Assembly (NCBI GenBank): GCA_009926195.1
Contig: RFPK01000069.1
Location: 1-8,760, forward strand
Source: Synechococcaceae bacterium WB4_1_0192
GTDB taxonomy: Bacteria; Cyanobacteriota; Cyanobacteriia; PCC-6307; Cyanobiaceae
Reading direction: 5' to 3'
DNA: 8,760 nucleotides
In this document: positions 1 through 5,700 of the stretch, one piece after another
How the letters are laid out: every line of letters starts with the position of its first letter
How positions within the stretch are numbered: the first letter of the stretch is position 1
Program-made: the position numbers and the translations under genes
The notes under the pieces: model-generated
Database searches by the model: none
What the model was told of the DNA's origin: nothing
The model's input: the letters and a program-made list of their open reading frames with translations, nothing else

Positions 1-67
1 AGCCGAGCAGCGATATGAGTATGATGGCGTCCCACCATCGCGGTCGGCTACGTCCCGAGGTTTGCAT

Positions 68-829
68 ATGGATCGCACCGTCCTGCCATTGCTTGCCACC
101 CTCATGGTACTCATCGTGAACGCCGCGGCCAACATCGTGCCGATCAACGGCCTCAACACGGGCGAGTTGTCCGACCTGTACCCCACGGGTTTCACCCCGC
201 CGGGCTGGGTGTTCTCGATCTGGTCGATCATCTACCTTGGCCTGCTGTCTTTCGGGGTGGCCGCTTGGCGCGGCGGCCCGCGGGTACGCAGTCGCATCGC
301 GGCCATCCGTAACCCCTATTACCTCAATGCGGCGGGCAACGCAGCCTGGATCTTCGCCTGGCACTACCGGCAGGTCGCCTTGAGCTTCGCCATCATGCTG
401 TTGATCCTGGCGACGCTGATCGTGATCTTCACGCGGCTGCAGCGGCTGTCCCAGCCGACGAGCGGCGAATATCTGTGCGTCGATGGCGTGTTTGCCATCT
501 ACTTCGGCTGGATCACCACGGCGACGCTCGTCAATCTGGCGACGCTTTTCTTTGATCGGACGTGGTATCCGCTCGGGCTCTCGATGGATCAATGGGCACT
601 CGCCACGGTCTGCGCCGCCACGGCCATTTACGTCTGGATGGGGGCCGTGACGCGCAGCGCCACGTACTGCGCCGTTTTCGTCTGGGCGGCGAGCGGCGTG
701 TTTCTGGGCTACGAGCGAGTCACCGAAGGCGTGCGCATCGCCGCGCTCACCGGGGCGGTGACGGTGGCGGCGTGTCTCGTCTGGGCGATCTTTAGCCCAA
801 GGCCGCGAGCGCTGTTTCGAGGGCCCTGA
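68..829 (+). CDS. TspO/MBR-like tryptophan-rich membrane protein, long form
   Basis: Integral membrane protein of 253 residues. It resembles the long bacterial 'tryptophan-rich sensory protein' branch of the TspO/MBR family; classical TspO is about 160 residues with five helices. Hydrophobic segments lie near residues 5-22, 46-66, 86-99, 103-122, 138-162, 175-194, 198-214 and 224-243, so seven or eight helices are likely. The family-like signature is PPGWVFSIWSIIYLGL at 44-59, with further Trp-rich patches (NAAWIFAW at 91-98). Classical TspO binds porphyrins and other hydrophobic ligands; the role of the long form is not established. I chose the ATG at 68 because GAGG at 57-60 sits 7 nt before it; a TTG two codons upstream is the alternative. 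Its 3' end overlaps the convergent hydrolase gene by 38 bp. It lies on the left side of the suspected joint near 1020, so it may not belong to the cyanobacterium. Confidence 0.75.
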   Translation: MDRTVLPLLATLMVLIVNAAANIVPINGLNTGELSDLYPTGFTPPGWVFSIWSIIYLGLLSFGVAAWRGGPRVRSRIAAIRNPYYLNAAGNAAWIFAWHYRQVALSFAIMLLILATLIVIFTRLQRLSQPTSGEYLCVDGVFAIYFGWITTATLVNLATLFFDRTWYPLGLSMDQWALATVCAATAIYVWMGAVTRSATYCAVFVWAASGVFLGYERVTEGVRIAALTGAVTVAACLVWAIFSPRPRALFRGP

Positions 830-1019
830 AGACCTCCTCCGCATCGGGCTCGTTGAAGATCTCGTGATACATCTGCGGGAAGCACTCTGCGCGCACCACG
901 GCCTGAGGCGCAGCGGATGCGAATTCTTTGCTGCCGCGCGGACTCACCGCGCGATCGTCACCGGCATAAAGCAACAAGGTTGGCGTACGCCAGCTTGCCG
1001 CCTGCGCCCGCACGGCGGC
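792..1019 (-). CDS. alpha/beta hydrolase (lysophospholipase-like), C-terminal fragment, 5' end missing
   Basis: About 75 residues match the C-terminal third of a serine hydrolase of the monoacylglycerol lipase / lysophospholipase type. The strand LLLYAGDDR followed by AVSP carries the probable catalytic Asp (second D of GDDR), and MYHEIFNEP carries the probable catalytic His. The lid, the oxyanion segment and the G-x-S-x-G nucleophile elbow are absent because the gene would have to continue rightward past about 1020, where the DNA instead encodes a cyanobacterial protein on the opposite strand. The reading frame stays open to a TTG at 1080-1082, but that extension does not resemble the family. 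WRTPTLLLYAG and YHEIFNEP recall betaproteobacterial (Burkholderiales-like) homologues, from memory. It ends with TAA at 792-794. A fragment lacking the nucleophile could not be an active hydrolase. Confidence 0.7.
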   Translation of the reverse strand, partial: AAVRAQAASWRTPTLLLYAGDDRAVSPRGSKEFASAAPQAVVRAECFPQMYHEIFNEPDAEEVFRALETALAALG

Positions 1020-1030
1020 GGTCAATGCCA
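1005..1030. other. Joint between two unrelated DNAs (probable chimera)
   Basis: Hydrolase-like sequence read leftward is recognisable up to about 1005-1019. A cyanobacterial-like protein read rightward is recognisable from about 1024 (NAKVSQGD). Both genes lack their 5' parts, on opposite strands, at the same place. No terminal inverted repeat, target duplication, tRNA or integrase is visible that would mark a mobile-element boundary. The GC-rich stretch around 1005-1026 could be the short shared sequence at which two fragments were joined. An assembly chimera is the simplest reading; real recombination is possible. Confidence 0.6.
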
Positions 1031-1416
1031 AGGTGAGCCAGGGAGATGCCGCCGCCTCCGCCGGCAAGCTCAGCCAGGCCAAGGCCGACTACGACGAAGC
1101 CCGTCTCGGGGCTCAGAACCTGGCCCGCTTCTATCGCAATCTGAGCGGCGCCTTCCGTGGTCTCGACGCCCGCATCCCGCGCGAGATGGACGACAAGGGC
1201 CGTCAGGCCCTGGAACTCCAGGCCGGCATCGACCTGCGCCTGGCTGCCGTGCTCCGCCGCATGAATCAACCCGGCGTGGCCGTGCCGCTGCTGGTGGAGG
1301 TGATTCAGATCATGACCCCTTCCAGTCCCCAGGGCCAGAAGGCCTACCAGACCCTGGTGGAACTGGGCTTCGTCACCACCCCCTACGCCGCAGCCACTGC
1401 CACACCCGGCAGCTGA
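1024..1416 (+). CDS. Cyanobacterial protein of unknown function, 5'-truncated
   Basis: About 130 residues of a protein I recall as conserved beside bolA in Synechococcus-type genomes; its function is unknown. It is mostly helical: an Ala/Gln/Lys-rich start (SQGDAAASAGKLSQAKADYDE), then FRGLDARIPREMDDKG, a helix ending RRMNQPGVAVPLLVEVIQIM, and a C-terminal segment ending in LVELGFVTTPY. The alternation of helices and the 'NQPGVAVPLL' turn suggest a TPR-like helical hairpin, which is inference. A GTG at 1033 could start translation, but the three codons before it (N-A-K) already look like family sequence and no signal peptide or other N-terminus is present. The frame closes at the TAA at 967-969 inside the hydrolase fragment, so the native start is probably lost at the joint. 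The stop is TGA at 1414, 43 bp before bolA, consistent with one operon. Confidence 0.65.
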   Translation, partial: NAKVSQGDAAASAGKLSQAKADYDEARLGAQNLARFYRNLSGAFRGLDARIPREMDDKGRQALELQAGIDLRLAAVLRRMNQPGVAVPLLVEVIQIMTPSSPQGQKAYQTLVELGFVTTPYAAATATPGS

Positions 1417-1459
1417 GGCCCGGCCCTTAGATTTCGCCGCAGCCACAGCTTGCTCAGTC

Positions 1460-1693
1460 ATGGTTCACCCCGACGCGGTGAGGGCTGCCATCAGCCAGGT
1501 CCTGCCCGATGCCAGCGTGGATGTGGAAGATCTCACCGGCGGTGGTGATCATCTCAAGGTCACGGTGGTGTCCAGTGCCTTCGCCGGTCTGAGCCGTGTC
1601 AAGCAGCACCAGCTGGTGTACGGCGCCCTGCGCAGTGAACTGGCCAGTGAAGCCATTCACGCCCTGGCCCTGCAGACGTCCACACCCCTTTGA
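1460..1693 (+). CDS. bolA: BolA family protein
   Basis: A 77-residue single-domain BolA protein. BolA proteins have a class-II-KH-like fold and partner with monothiol CGFS glutaredoxins, together binding a [2Fe-2S] cluster; roles in iron sensing and cluster trafficking are known in other organisms. Visible family features are LTGGGDHLKVTVVSSAF (25-41, with His31), the core RVKQHQLVYGAL (46-57) and the C-terminal AIHALAL with His67, the invariant histidine used as a cluster ligand in BolA-Grx complexes. The length is normal for the short cyanobacterial form. The ATG at 1460 gives the expected MV-x-P start; no strong Shine-Dalgarno precedes it. The glutaredoxin gene follows 27 bp downstream, which strongly supports a functional pair. 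Regulation cannot be read from the sequence. Confidence 0.93.
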   Translation: MVHPDAVRAAISQVLPDASVDVEDLTGGGDHLKVTVVSSAFAGLSRVKQHQLVYGALRSELASEAIHALALQTSTPL

Positions 1694-1720
1694 TCGTTTC
1701 CTCTCACAATCACTTCAACC

Positions 1721-2041
1721 ATGGATTCAGCCCTGCAAGCCCGCCTCGAAGCTCTCGTGGCCAGCAGCCCGATCTTCGTGTTCATGAAGGGCAGCAAGCT
1801 GATGCCCCAGTGCGGCTTCAGCAACAACGTGGTGCAGATCCTCAATTCCCTGGCGGTGCCCTTCGAGACCTTCGACGTTCTCTCCGATATGGAGATCCGT
1901 CAGGGCATCAAGGAATTCTCGAACTGGCCCACGATTCCTCAGGTCTACGTGAACGGTGAGTTCATCGGCGGCTCCGACATCCTGATCGAGCTCTACAACT
2001 CCGGTGAACTGCGTGAAACCCTGGCTGTCGCGCTGGCCTGA
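1721..2041 (+). CDS. grxD: Monothiol glutaredoxin, CGFS type (Grx4-like)
   Basis: A 106-residue class II monothiol glutaredoxin. This class binds a glutathione-coordinated [2Fe-2S] cluster as a homodimer, or as a heterodimer with BolA, and delivers clusters to iron-sulfur proteins rather than reducing disulfides. The full set of signatures is present: FMKG at 21-24 with the glutathione-binding Lys23, the active site CGFS at 31-34, WPTIPQ at 69-74 with the cis-Pro, and GGSD at 83-86. The length is typical of a single-domain cyanobacterial or bacterial Grx4. The ATG at 1721 gives the expected short N-terminal helix; no clear ribosome binding site is seen, so translation may be coupled to bolA upstream. 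The gene is followed after 21 bp by a strong GC hairpin that probably ends the operon. Confidence 0.96.
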   Translation: MDSALQARLEALVASSPIFVFMKGSKLMPQCGFSNNVVQILNSLAVPFETFDVLSDMEIRQGIKEFSNWPTIPQVYVNGEFIGGSDILIELYNSGELRETLAVALA

Positions 2042-2062
2042 GGATCGGGCAGCACGGGCATG

Positions 2063-2084
2063 GCGGCCGCTCAGTTGCGGCCGC
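2063..2084 (+). terminator. GC hairpin terminator after grxD, shared with the convergent gene
   Basis: Two copies of GCGGCCGC (2063-2070 and 2077-2084) flank the 6-nt loop TCAGTT and are followed by TTTCGT. The RNA can form a perfect 8-bp all-GC stem with a short U run, as expected for factor-independent termination of the rightward bolA-grxD transcript. The loop contains the stop codon of the leftward gene (TCA at 2071-2073 on this strand) and the right arm lies in its last codons. Because each arm is self-palindromic, other pairings are possible. Confidence 0.6.
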
Positions 2085-2337
2085 TTTCGTAGAGGGTGCT
2101 CATGTCGCCACCCGGGCCGATGAAACTGGAAGGATCCAGGATCCAGCGCTCCACCAGCTCCTCAAGCCGGCGCTGGCTGATCGGATCGAGCACGGCCGTG
2201 CGGCGCAGGGCGTGAAGGTAGCCATCGGCATAGAGGCGCAGCTCGGCGGGGCCGTGGTACCGGCTGGCCAGTCCCTGGCAGGCGTCGCAGAGCGACTGGA
2301 AGTGGCGGATGGCGTCGGGGTTCTGGAGGGCGGTCAT
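2071..2337 (-). CDS. Small cyanobacterial protein, DUF6761-like
   Basis: An 88-residue soluble protein resembling a small conserved family found only in cyanobacteria (I believe DUF6761); the biochemical function is unknown. Recognisable features are NPDAIRHFQSLCDAC near residues 6-20, AELRLYADGYLHALRR at 31-46, the acidic helix RRLEELVERWILDPSSF at 56-72, and a polar tail. The ATG at 2335-2337 is preferred because it gives the expected N-P-D-A-I start; an in-frame start 18 codons upstream would add an atypical Pro/Ser-rich leader. No clear Shine-Dalgarno is visible. It is divergent from the response regulator gene across 92 bp and convergent with grxD. Two cysteines (17 and 20) form a C-x-x-C-like pair, which may be incidental. 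Confidence 0.75.
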   Translation of the reverse strand: MTALQNPDAIRHFQSLCDACQGLASRYHGPAELRLYADGYLHALRRTAVLDPISQRRLEELVERWILDPSSFIGPGGDMSTLYESGRN

Positions 2338-2418
2338 GGCTGGACCGGAGGGGACAGATGGCAAGGCATCGCCTGATACCACGTTGGCCACGGAATTGCC
2401 GATAGCGTAGGGACAGGC

Positions 2419-2424
2419 AAGGAG
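2419..2424 (+). promoter_or_regulatory. Strong ribosome binding site fixing a GTG start
   Basis: AAGGAG at 2419-2424 lies 5 nt before the GTG at 2430. It is the clearest Shine-Dalgarno in the window and supports a GTG start for the response regulator. Confidence 0.8.
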
Positions 2425-2429
2425 AAGCG

Positions 2430-3194
2430 GTGGAACCGACCCCGGTTGGAGGCCCGATAGGCGCCGAATCTGGCCTCAAGCGGGTGTTGGTGGTGGACCC
2501 CCACCCCACCCTGCGCACCGTCCTGGCCCAGCGGTTGCGCCAGGACGGCCACCTGGCGGCGGCCGTGGCCACGGCCGGCGAAGCCGTGGCTCTCTGCGAT
2601 GACCTCACGCCGGATCTGCTGGTGGCCGCTGAGTTGCTGGAGGAAACGTCGGCCCTGCGGCTGGCGGCCCAGCTCCGCTGCCCGGTGATGGTGCTCACGG
2701 CCCGCTCCGGTGCCGAACCGGTGGTGTCGCTGCTCGATGCCGGTGCCGACGACGTGCTGCGCAAGCCCTTCGGCCTGGAGGAACTGGCGGCCCGCTGTCG
2801 CTCCCTGCTGCGCCGCAGTGGCAGTGGTCTGCAGGAGCGGGTCTGCGTCGGCCCGCTCGAAGTCCATCTGTTGCTTCGCCAGGTCACCCTGCGCGATCAG
2901 CCGGTGGAGCTCAGCCCGCGTGAATTCGCGCTGCTCTGTGCCCTGTTGATGCCGCCGGGCCTGGTGCGCAGCCGCAGCGAGCTGCTGCGGATGGCCTGGC
3001 CTCCCTTCAGCGGCGGGCCCCGCTCGGTGGACACCCAGGTGCTCACCCTGCGCCGCAAGCTGGAGCAGGCCGGTCTCGGCGAGGGCGGCGGCATCGAGAC
3101 CGTGCGCCAGCAGGGTTACCGCTTCAGCCTCGACACGATTCCGGAGGCCGGTTCTACAGCCCCGAGCCTGGTGGGAACGCCCATCGCCCCGTAA
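2430..3194 (+). CDS. OmpR/PhoB-type response regulator with degenerate receiver
   Basis: A 254-residue DNA-binding regulator with an N-terminal receiver-like domain (about 17-129) and a C-terminal winged helix (about 135-236). The receiver keeps the first-strand acid (VLVVD, Asp23), the switch Thr90 in VMVLTAR and Lys112 in DDVLRKPF. At the position of the phospho-accepting Asp, expected six residues after the Pro of PDLLVAAELL, it has Ala67 followed by Glu68, and the usual second acid after Asp23 is Pro24. It is therefore probably not controlled by ordinary phosphorylation. The output domain is intact: LSPREFALLCALL (161-173), recognition helix RSVDTQVLTLRRKLE (198-212) and wing GYRFSLD (229-235). 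No histidine kinase gene is nearby. The GTG start is set by AAGGAG. The last 41 bp overlap the convergent membrane protein gene. I recall similar regulators in picocyanobacteria; the targets are unknown. Confidence 0.88.
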   Translation: MEPTPVGGPIGAESGLKRVLVVDPHPTLRTVLAQRLRQDGHLAAAVATAGEAVALCDDLTPDLLVAAELLEETSALRLAAQLRCPVMVLTARSGAEPVVSLLDAGADDVLRKPFGLEELAARCRSLLRRSGSGLQERVCVGPLEVHLLLRQVTLRDQPVELSPREFALLCALLMPPGLVRSRSELLRMAWPPFSGGPRSVDTQVLTLRRKLEQAGLGEGGGIETVRQQGYRFSLDTIPEAGSTAPSLVGTPIAP

Positions 3195-3714
3195 CCAGAG
3201 CCCAGCCGGCGGCCAGTTCCGCCGCCACCATCAAGGCGCTGAGCAGGGCCAGCAGCTGGTAGGTCCAGGCCGGGCTGATCCGGCCGACGGCGCTGGTGTC
3301 GAGGCCCGTGTATCGGCCAAAGCGGATCAGGAAGTCGTCGAACTGCTCCAACCGCTGCGGCAGCAGCACGCTGGCGCCCGCCGCTGCACCTCCCTTGATT
3401 CGCACATAGAAGACCCTGCCGCCCTGACTGGTGGCCACCGGCGTCAGCCCCTGCACCTGATCCCAGCCCAGCTCCCAGCCGCGCCGCAGCCACCAGCGGC
3501 ACCAGCTGGGGTGGCGCAGCCGCAGGCCGGCCTGATCCAGCTCCACCCGTTCGCTGGAGATGGCCAGCACCACCGCCAGACCCAGCGGCAGCGCTGCGAT
3601 CAGCCAGGGACGCAGCTCGGCAGGGGCCAGGGCCGGCAGGGGCAGCACCAGCGCCAGGTAGAGCAGCACCAGGGTCCCCCGGATCAGGGGGGCCATGCCG
3701 TAGACGCCGCTCAT
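3154..3714 (-). CDS. Conserved membrane protein of unknown function
   Basis: A 186-residue protein with two N-terminal transmembrane helices (about 11-31 and 36-53), a central soluble domain of about 95 residues, and a C-terminal helix (about 149-172). The central part (SSERVELDQAGLRLRHPSW, then WELGWDQVQGLTPV) has the alternating pattern of PH-like domains in small bacterial membrane proteins (the bPH type), followed by VLLPQRLEQFDDFLIRFGRYTGLD. That comparison is inference. The ATG at 3712-3714 overlaps the stop of the upstream gene in the sequence ATGA, so the two are probably translationally coupled; Met7 is an alternative start. It overlaps the response regulator tail-to-tail by 41 bp. 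No enzyme motif is visible. Confidence 0.72.
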   Translation of the reverse strand: MSGVYGMAPLIRGTLVLLYLALVLPLPALAPAELRPWLIAALPLGLAVVLAISSERVELDQAGLRLRHPSWCRWWLRRGWELGWDQVQGLTPVATSQGGRVFYVRIKGGAAAGASVLLPQRLEQFDDFLIRFGRYTGLDTSAVGRISPAWTYQLLALLSALMVAAELAAGWALVTGRWAFPPGSGL

Positions 3715-4016
3715 CGATCCTCGGGCGAACCGGGCAGCGGTTCGATCAGCGTTGCTGGCTGATAGCGCCCGCGGAACACCTCCTGCTCCCGCCCCTTCCA
3801 GAACTCGCCCAGTCGCATCAGGTCGGCGTGGGCCTCCTGCAGGCGCTCGACGAACTCCTGGGGTTCCATGCTGTCCTTGCTCTCCTTGAGCTTGGTGAGG
3901 CGCAGCAGCTGCAGCATCCAGGGCTTGCTCAGTTCGCCGCGCTGCTCCAGGTAGCGGGCCAGGTCGGCGGCGCTGGGCGTGGGGGCGCCGGAACCGGAGC
4001 CGGGTGTGCTGCTCAT
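3711..4016 (-). CDS. Conserved small soluble protein of unknown function
   Basis: A 101-residue hydrophilic protein. After a flexible Ser/Gly/Pro-rich start (1-15) there are predicted helices: AADLARYLEQRG (16-27), KPWMLQLLRLTKLKESKDS (31-49) and PQEFVERLQEAHADLMRLGEFWKGREQEVF (52-81), then a short tail. The patterned Leu/Glu/Arg content suggests a helical bundle or partner-binding protein. I recall nothing like it outside picocyanobacteria and assign no function. Its stop overlaps the start of the membrane protein gene by 4 bp (ATGA), so the two products are likely made in linked amounts and may interact. The ATG at 4014-4016 lacks a clear Shine-Dalgarno. An 85-bp gap separates it from the peptidase gene upstream. 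Confidence 0.7.
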   Translation of the reverse strand: MSSTPGSGSGAPTPSAADLARYLEQRGELSKPWMLQLLRLTKLKESKDSMEPQEFVERLQEAHADLMRLGEFWKGREQEVFRGRYQPATLIEPLPGSPEDR

Positions 4017-4022
4017 GGTCGG

Positions 4023-4098
4023 ACCATCCGCATCGGCCTGTCAGGCTATGCAGTGCAAACCGCCTGCCGTGGCTGTAAACGCTGTCTGCACGGATGGT
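4023..4098. repeat. 8-bp inverted repeat spanning an intergenic gap
   Basis: ACCATCCG at 4023-4030 is exactly complementary to CGGATGGT at 4091-4098. A second short pair, TGCAG at 4049-4053 and CTGCA at 4086-4090, adds to the right arm. Together they could fold most of the 85-bp gap between the peptidase gene and the small-protein gene. There is no T run, so a terminator is not clearly supported. It may be chance. Confidence 0.3.
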
Positions 4099-4101
4099 GT
4101 C

Positions 4102-5583
4102 TCAGCGAACGGGCAGGGTCGGCTGTGTGATGCCCTGGACACCAGCGAGAGACATGGTGGTGAGGAAGCCGAGCTGCACCCCCTTGTAGGCATCGGTTGG
4201 ATCCCAGTTTTCCGTCACGGAGTGGAAGCCTCCGCTCTTGCCGCCGCAGCCCATCACGATCGTGGGAATCCCCTGGCTGATCGGCACACCCGCATCGGTG
4301 CTGGCTCCCGCCAGCAGTTCGGGTTTGATGCCCTGGGCCTTGGTTGCCGCCAACCAGGTCTGCACGATCGCCTGCTGCGGTGCTGTCATGCCGCCTGGAC
4401 GCTCGCCGATGGTCTTGATGGAGGTCTTGATCATGCTCGCTGGAGATGTGATGCCCCAGCGTCTGTTTTCTTCTGCGGCAGCCTGCTCTACATAGGCCAT
4501 CACTTGCTTGGTGGTGGCGATGAGTTCCTGGTTGCCGTTGGAGCGGATGTCGATCTCAAGTGATGCATCCGGTGCGATGGTGTTGATCGAGCGGCCCCCC
4601 TTGACGATGCCAACCGTGAAGGTGGTCTTTGGCGTTGACGGTGTCTGCATATCGGCCACTTTGGCAATGAAGCGTCCCTGGGCGTGGATCGCGCTTGGAA
4701 CCTGGCCAAAGGCGCCATAGCTATGGCCGCCTGGACCGGTGAAGTTAATCAGAAAGCGGTTGCTGCCGGTGTTCTGAATGGCGATCACTGGCGGGGGGAT
4801 TGCGCCTTCAAGAACAACGACTCCGGAAATGTCCTTGTATTCCTTGAAAAACTGTTTAACACCGCGCAGGTCCCCGTTTCCTTCTTCGCCTACGCTGCCG
4901 ACAAAGATGAGGTCGCCGATTGTCTTGATCTTTGTTTTGTCGAGGGCCCTGATCCAGCTCAGTATCATCGCCAGGGCATTGGAGTCGTCCGTCAGCCCGG
5001 GCTGTAGAAGTAGTTTTCCCTCTTTTTTGACCTTGACATCGGTGCTGCTCTCAAAGACCGTGTCAAGGTGGGCGATGATGGCGATCCTGGGGCCATTGTC
5101 GCTGCCTTTGCGGATGCCGATCACATTGCCGATCGAATCAATCTGAACATCACTGATGCCGTTCGCTTTCAGGAGATCAGCGTAGGCCTTGGCTTTCTTC
5201 TCTTCCTGGAACGTGGGGGCGGGGATCTCAGCCAGCTGGATTGCTTCGTTGATCAAGCGCTGTTCATCAGCTTGCAGGAGCAACAGGGCCTCCTGCATGC
5301 TGGCTGATCTTGCCAAGGCATCCACCTTGCTCAGCACCTCGGCATTGATCTCTTTGGGCAGTGGGGCTGCCAGAAGTGATTGCAGTGTGGCCTGATCAAC
5401 CACGCCGCCGGCAGTGGGGTCCACCCTGTCGCTGGAAGCGGGGACGATTTGTGTCGTGTTGGAATCATGATGATCCTCGCCGCCGGCATGGAGCGCTCCA
5501 GCCCATGAGGCGACTGGTGCCCAGCCAGCGCCGAGCACAGCCAGGCAGAGAATCAGGCCCCTTGGCGTTGCACCCAGTTGCAT
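4102..5583 (-). CDS. Secreted M20-family zinc metallopeptidase
   Basis: A 493-residue co-catalytic dizinc peptidase/hydrolase of the M20 family, which removes residues from peptides or hydrolyses related amide bonds. Residues 1-28 look like a signal peptide (hydrophobic LILCLAVLGAGWAPVA, likely cleavage after ASWA), so it probably acts in the periplasm or outside. Metal-site motifs are in order: AHLD (171-174, His172 and Asp174), LTDDSNA (197-203, bridging Asp199 or Asp200), GEEG (232-235, Glu233/Glu234), VVLEG (256-260, Glu259) and GFHSVTENW (452-460, His454). The dimerisation/lid domain with GPGGHSYG spans about 275-385. It is longer than typical M20 enzymes (about 370-410) because of a ~90-residue N-terminal extension. 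The exact substrate cannot be told. The coding sequence is visibly poorer in GC than its neighbours, suggesting acquisition. No Shine-Dalgarno is clear before the ATG at 5583. Confidence 0.9.
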   Translation of the reverse strand: MQLGATPRGLILCLAVLGAGWAPVASWAGALHAGGEDHHDSNTTQIVPASSDRVDPTAGGVVDQATLQSLLAAPLPKEINAEVLSKVDALARSASMQEALLLLQADEQRLINEAIQLAEIPAPTFQEEKKAKAYADLLKANGISDVQIDSIGNVIGIRKGSDNGPRIAIIAHLDTVFESSTDVKVKKEGKLLLQPGLTDDSNALAMILSWIRALDKTKIKTIGDLIFVGSVGEEGNGDLRGVKQFFKEYKDISGVVVLEGAIPPPVIAIQNTGSNRFLINFTGPGGHSYGAFGQVPSAIHAQGRFIAKVADMQTPSTPKTTFTVGIVKGGRSINTIAPDASLEIDIRSNGNQELIATTKQVMAYVEQAAAEENRRWGITSPASMIKTSIKTIGERPGGMTAPQQAIVQTWLAATKAQGIKPELLAGASTDAGVPISQGIPTIVMGCGGKSGGFHSVTENWDPTDAYKGVQLGFLTTMSLAGVQGITQPTLPVR

Positions 5584-5613
5584 TGGCGATCTGATCGGCT
5601 CAGCGCATTTCAG

Positions 5614-5636
5614 GCAGGCTTGCCCTGTTTGCCTGC
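5614..5636. repeat. Inverted repeat in the peptidase leader
   Basis: GCAGGC (5614-5619) and GCCTGC (5631-5636) are complementary around an 11-nt loop, about 30 bp before the peptidase start. A register shifted by three bases pairs CAGGCA with TGCCTG. It could be a weak RNA hairpin in the leader or a dyad operator. No convincing -35/-10 pair was found in this 117-bp gap. Confidence 0.25.
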
Positions 5637-5683
5637 AACGTGAAGCAATCCAACCGCCGTTGGTTGGTTGGCGGACCTGCCTG

Positions 5684-5700
5684 GGCCGTCCGCGACGGCC
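5684..5700 (-). terminator. Hairpin directly after crtH stop codon
   Basis: GGCCGTC (5684-5690), the loop CGC, and GACGGCC (5694-5700) form a perfect 7-bp stem that begins immediately after the crtH stop (TCA at 5701-5703 on this strand). There is no T run on the leftward strand, so it is a poor classical terminator. It may instead protect the 3' end or act with another factor. Confidence 0.4.

Noticed and set aside
864..1430. A 188-codon rightward open frame overlapping the hydrolase and the cyanobacterial gene
   Set aside because: Arg/Pro/Gly-rich composition and no family resemblance; it is a frame shadow of two better-supported coding sequences.
958..1461. A 167-codon leftward open frame opposite the bolA-neighbour gene
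   Set aside because: It is a Gly/Ala-rich shadow crossing the joint; the opposite strand has the recognisable protein.
2338..2429. Divergent promoter between the DUF6761-like gene and the response regulator
   Set aside because: A promoter is expected here, but no -35/-10 pair with acceptable spacing could be found by eye on either strand.
2162..2887. Long leftward open frames opposite the response regulator (also 2334-2867)
   Set aside because: Low-complexity Arg/Ser/Gln-rich translations without motifs; the rightward strand has a complete winged-helix regulator with a strong ribosome binding site.
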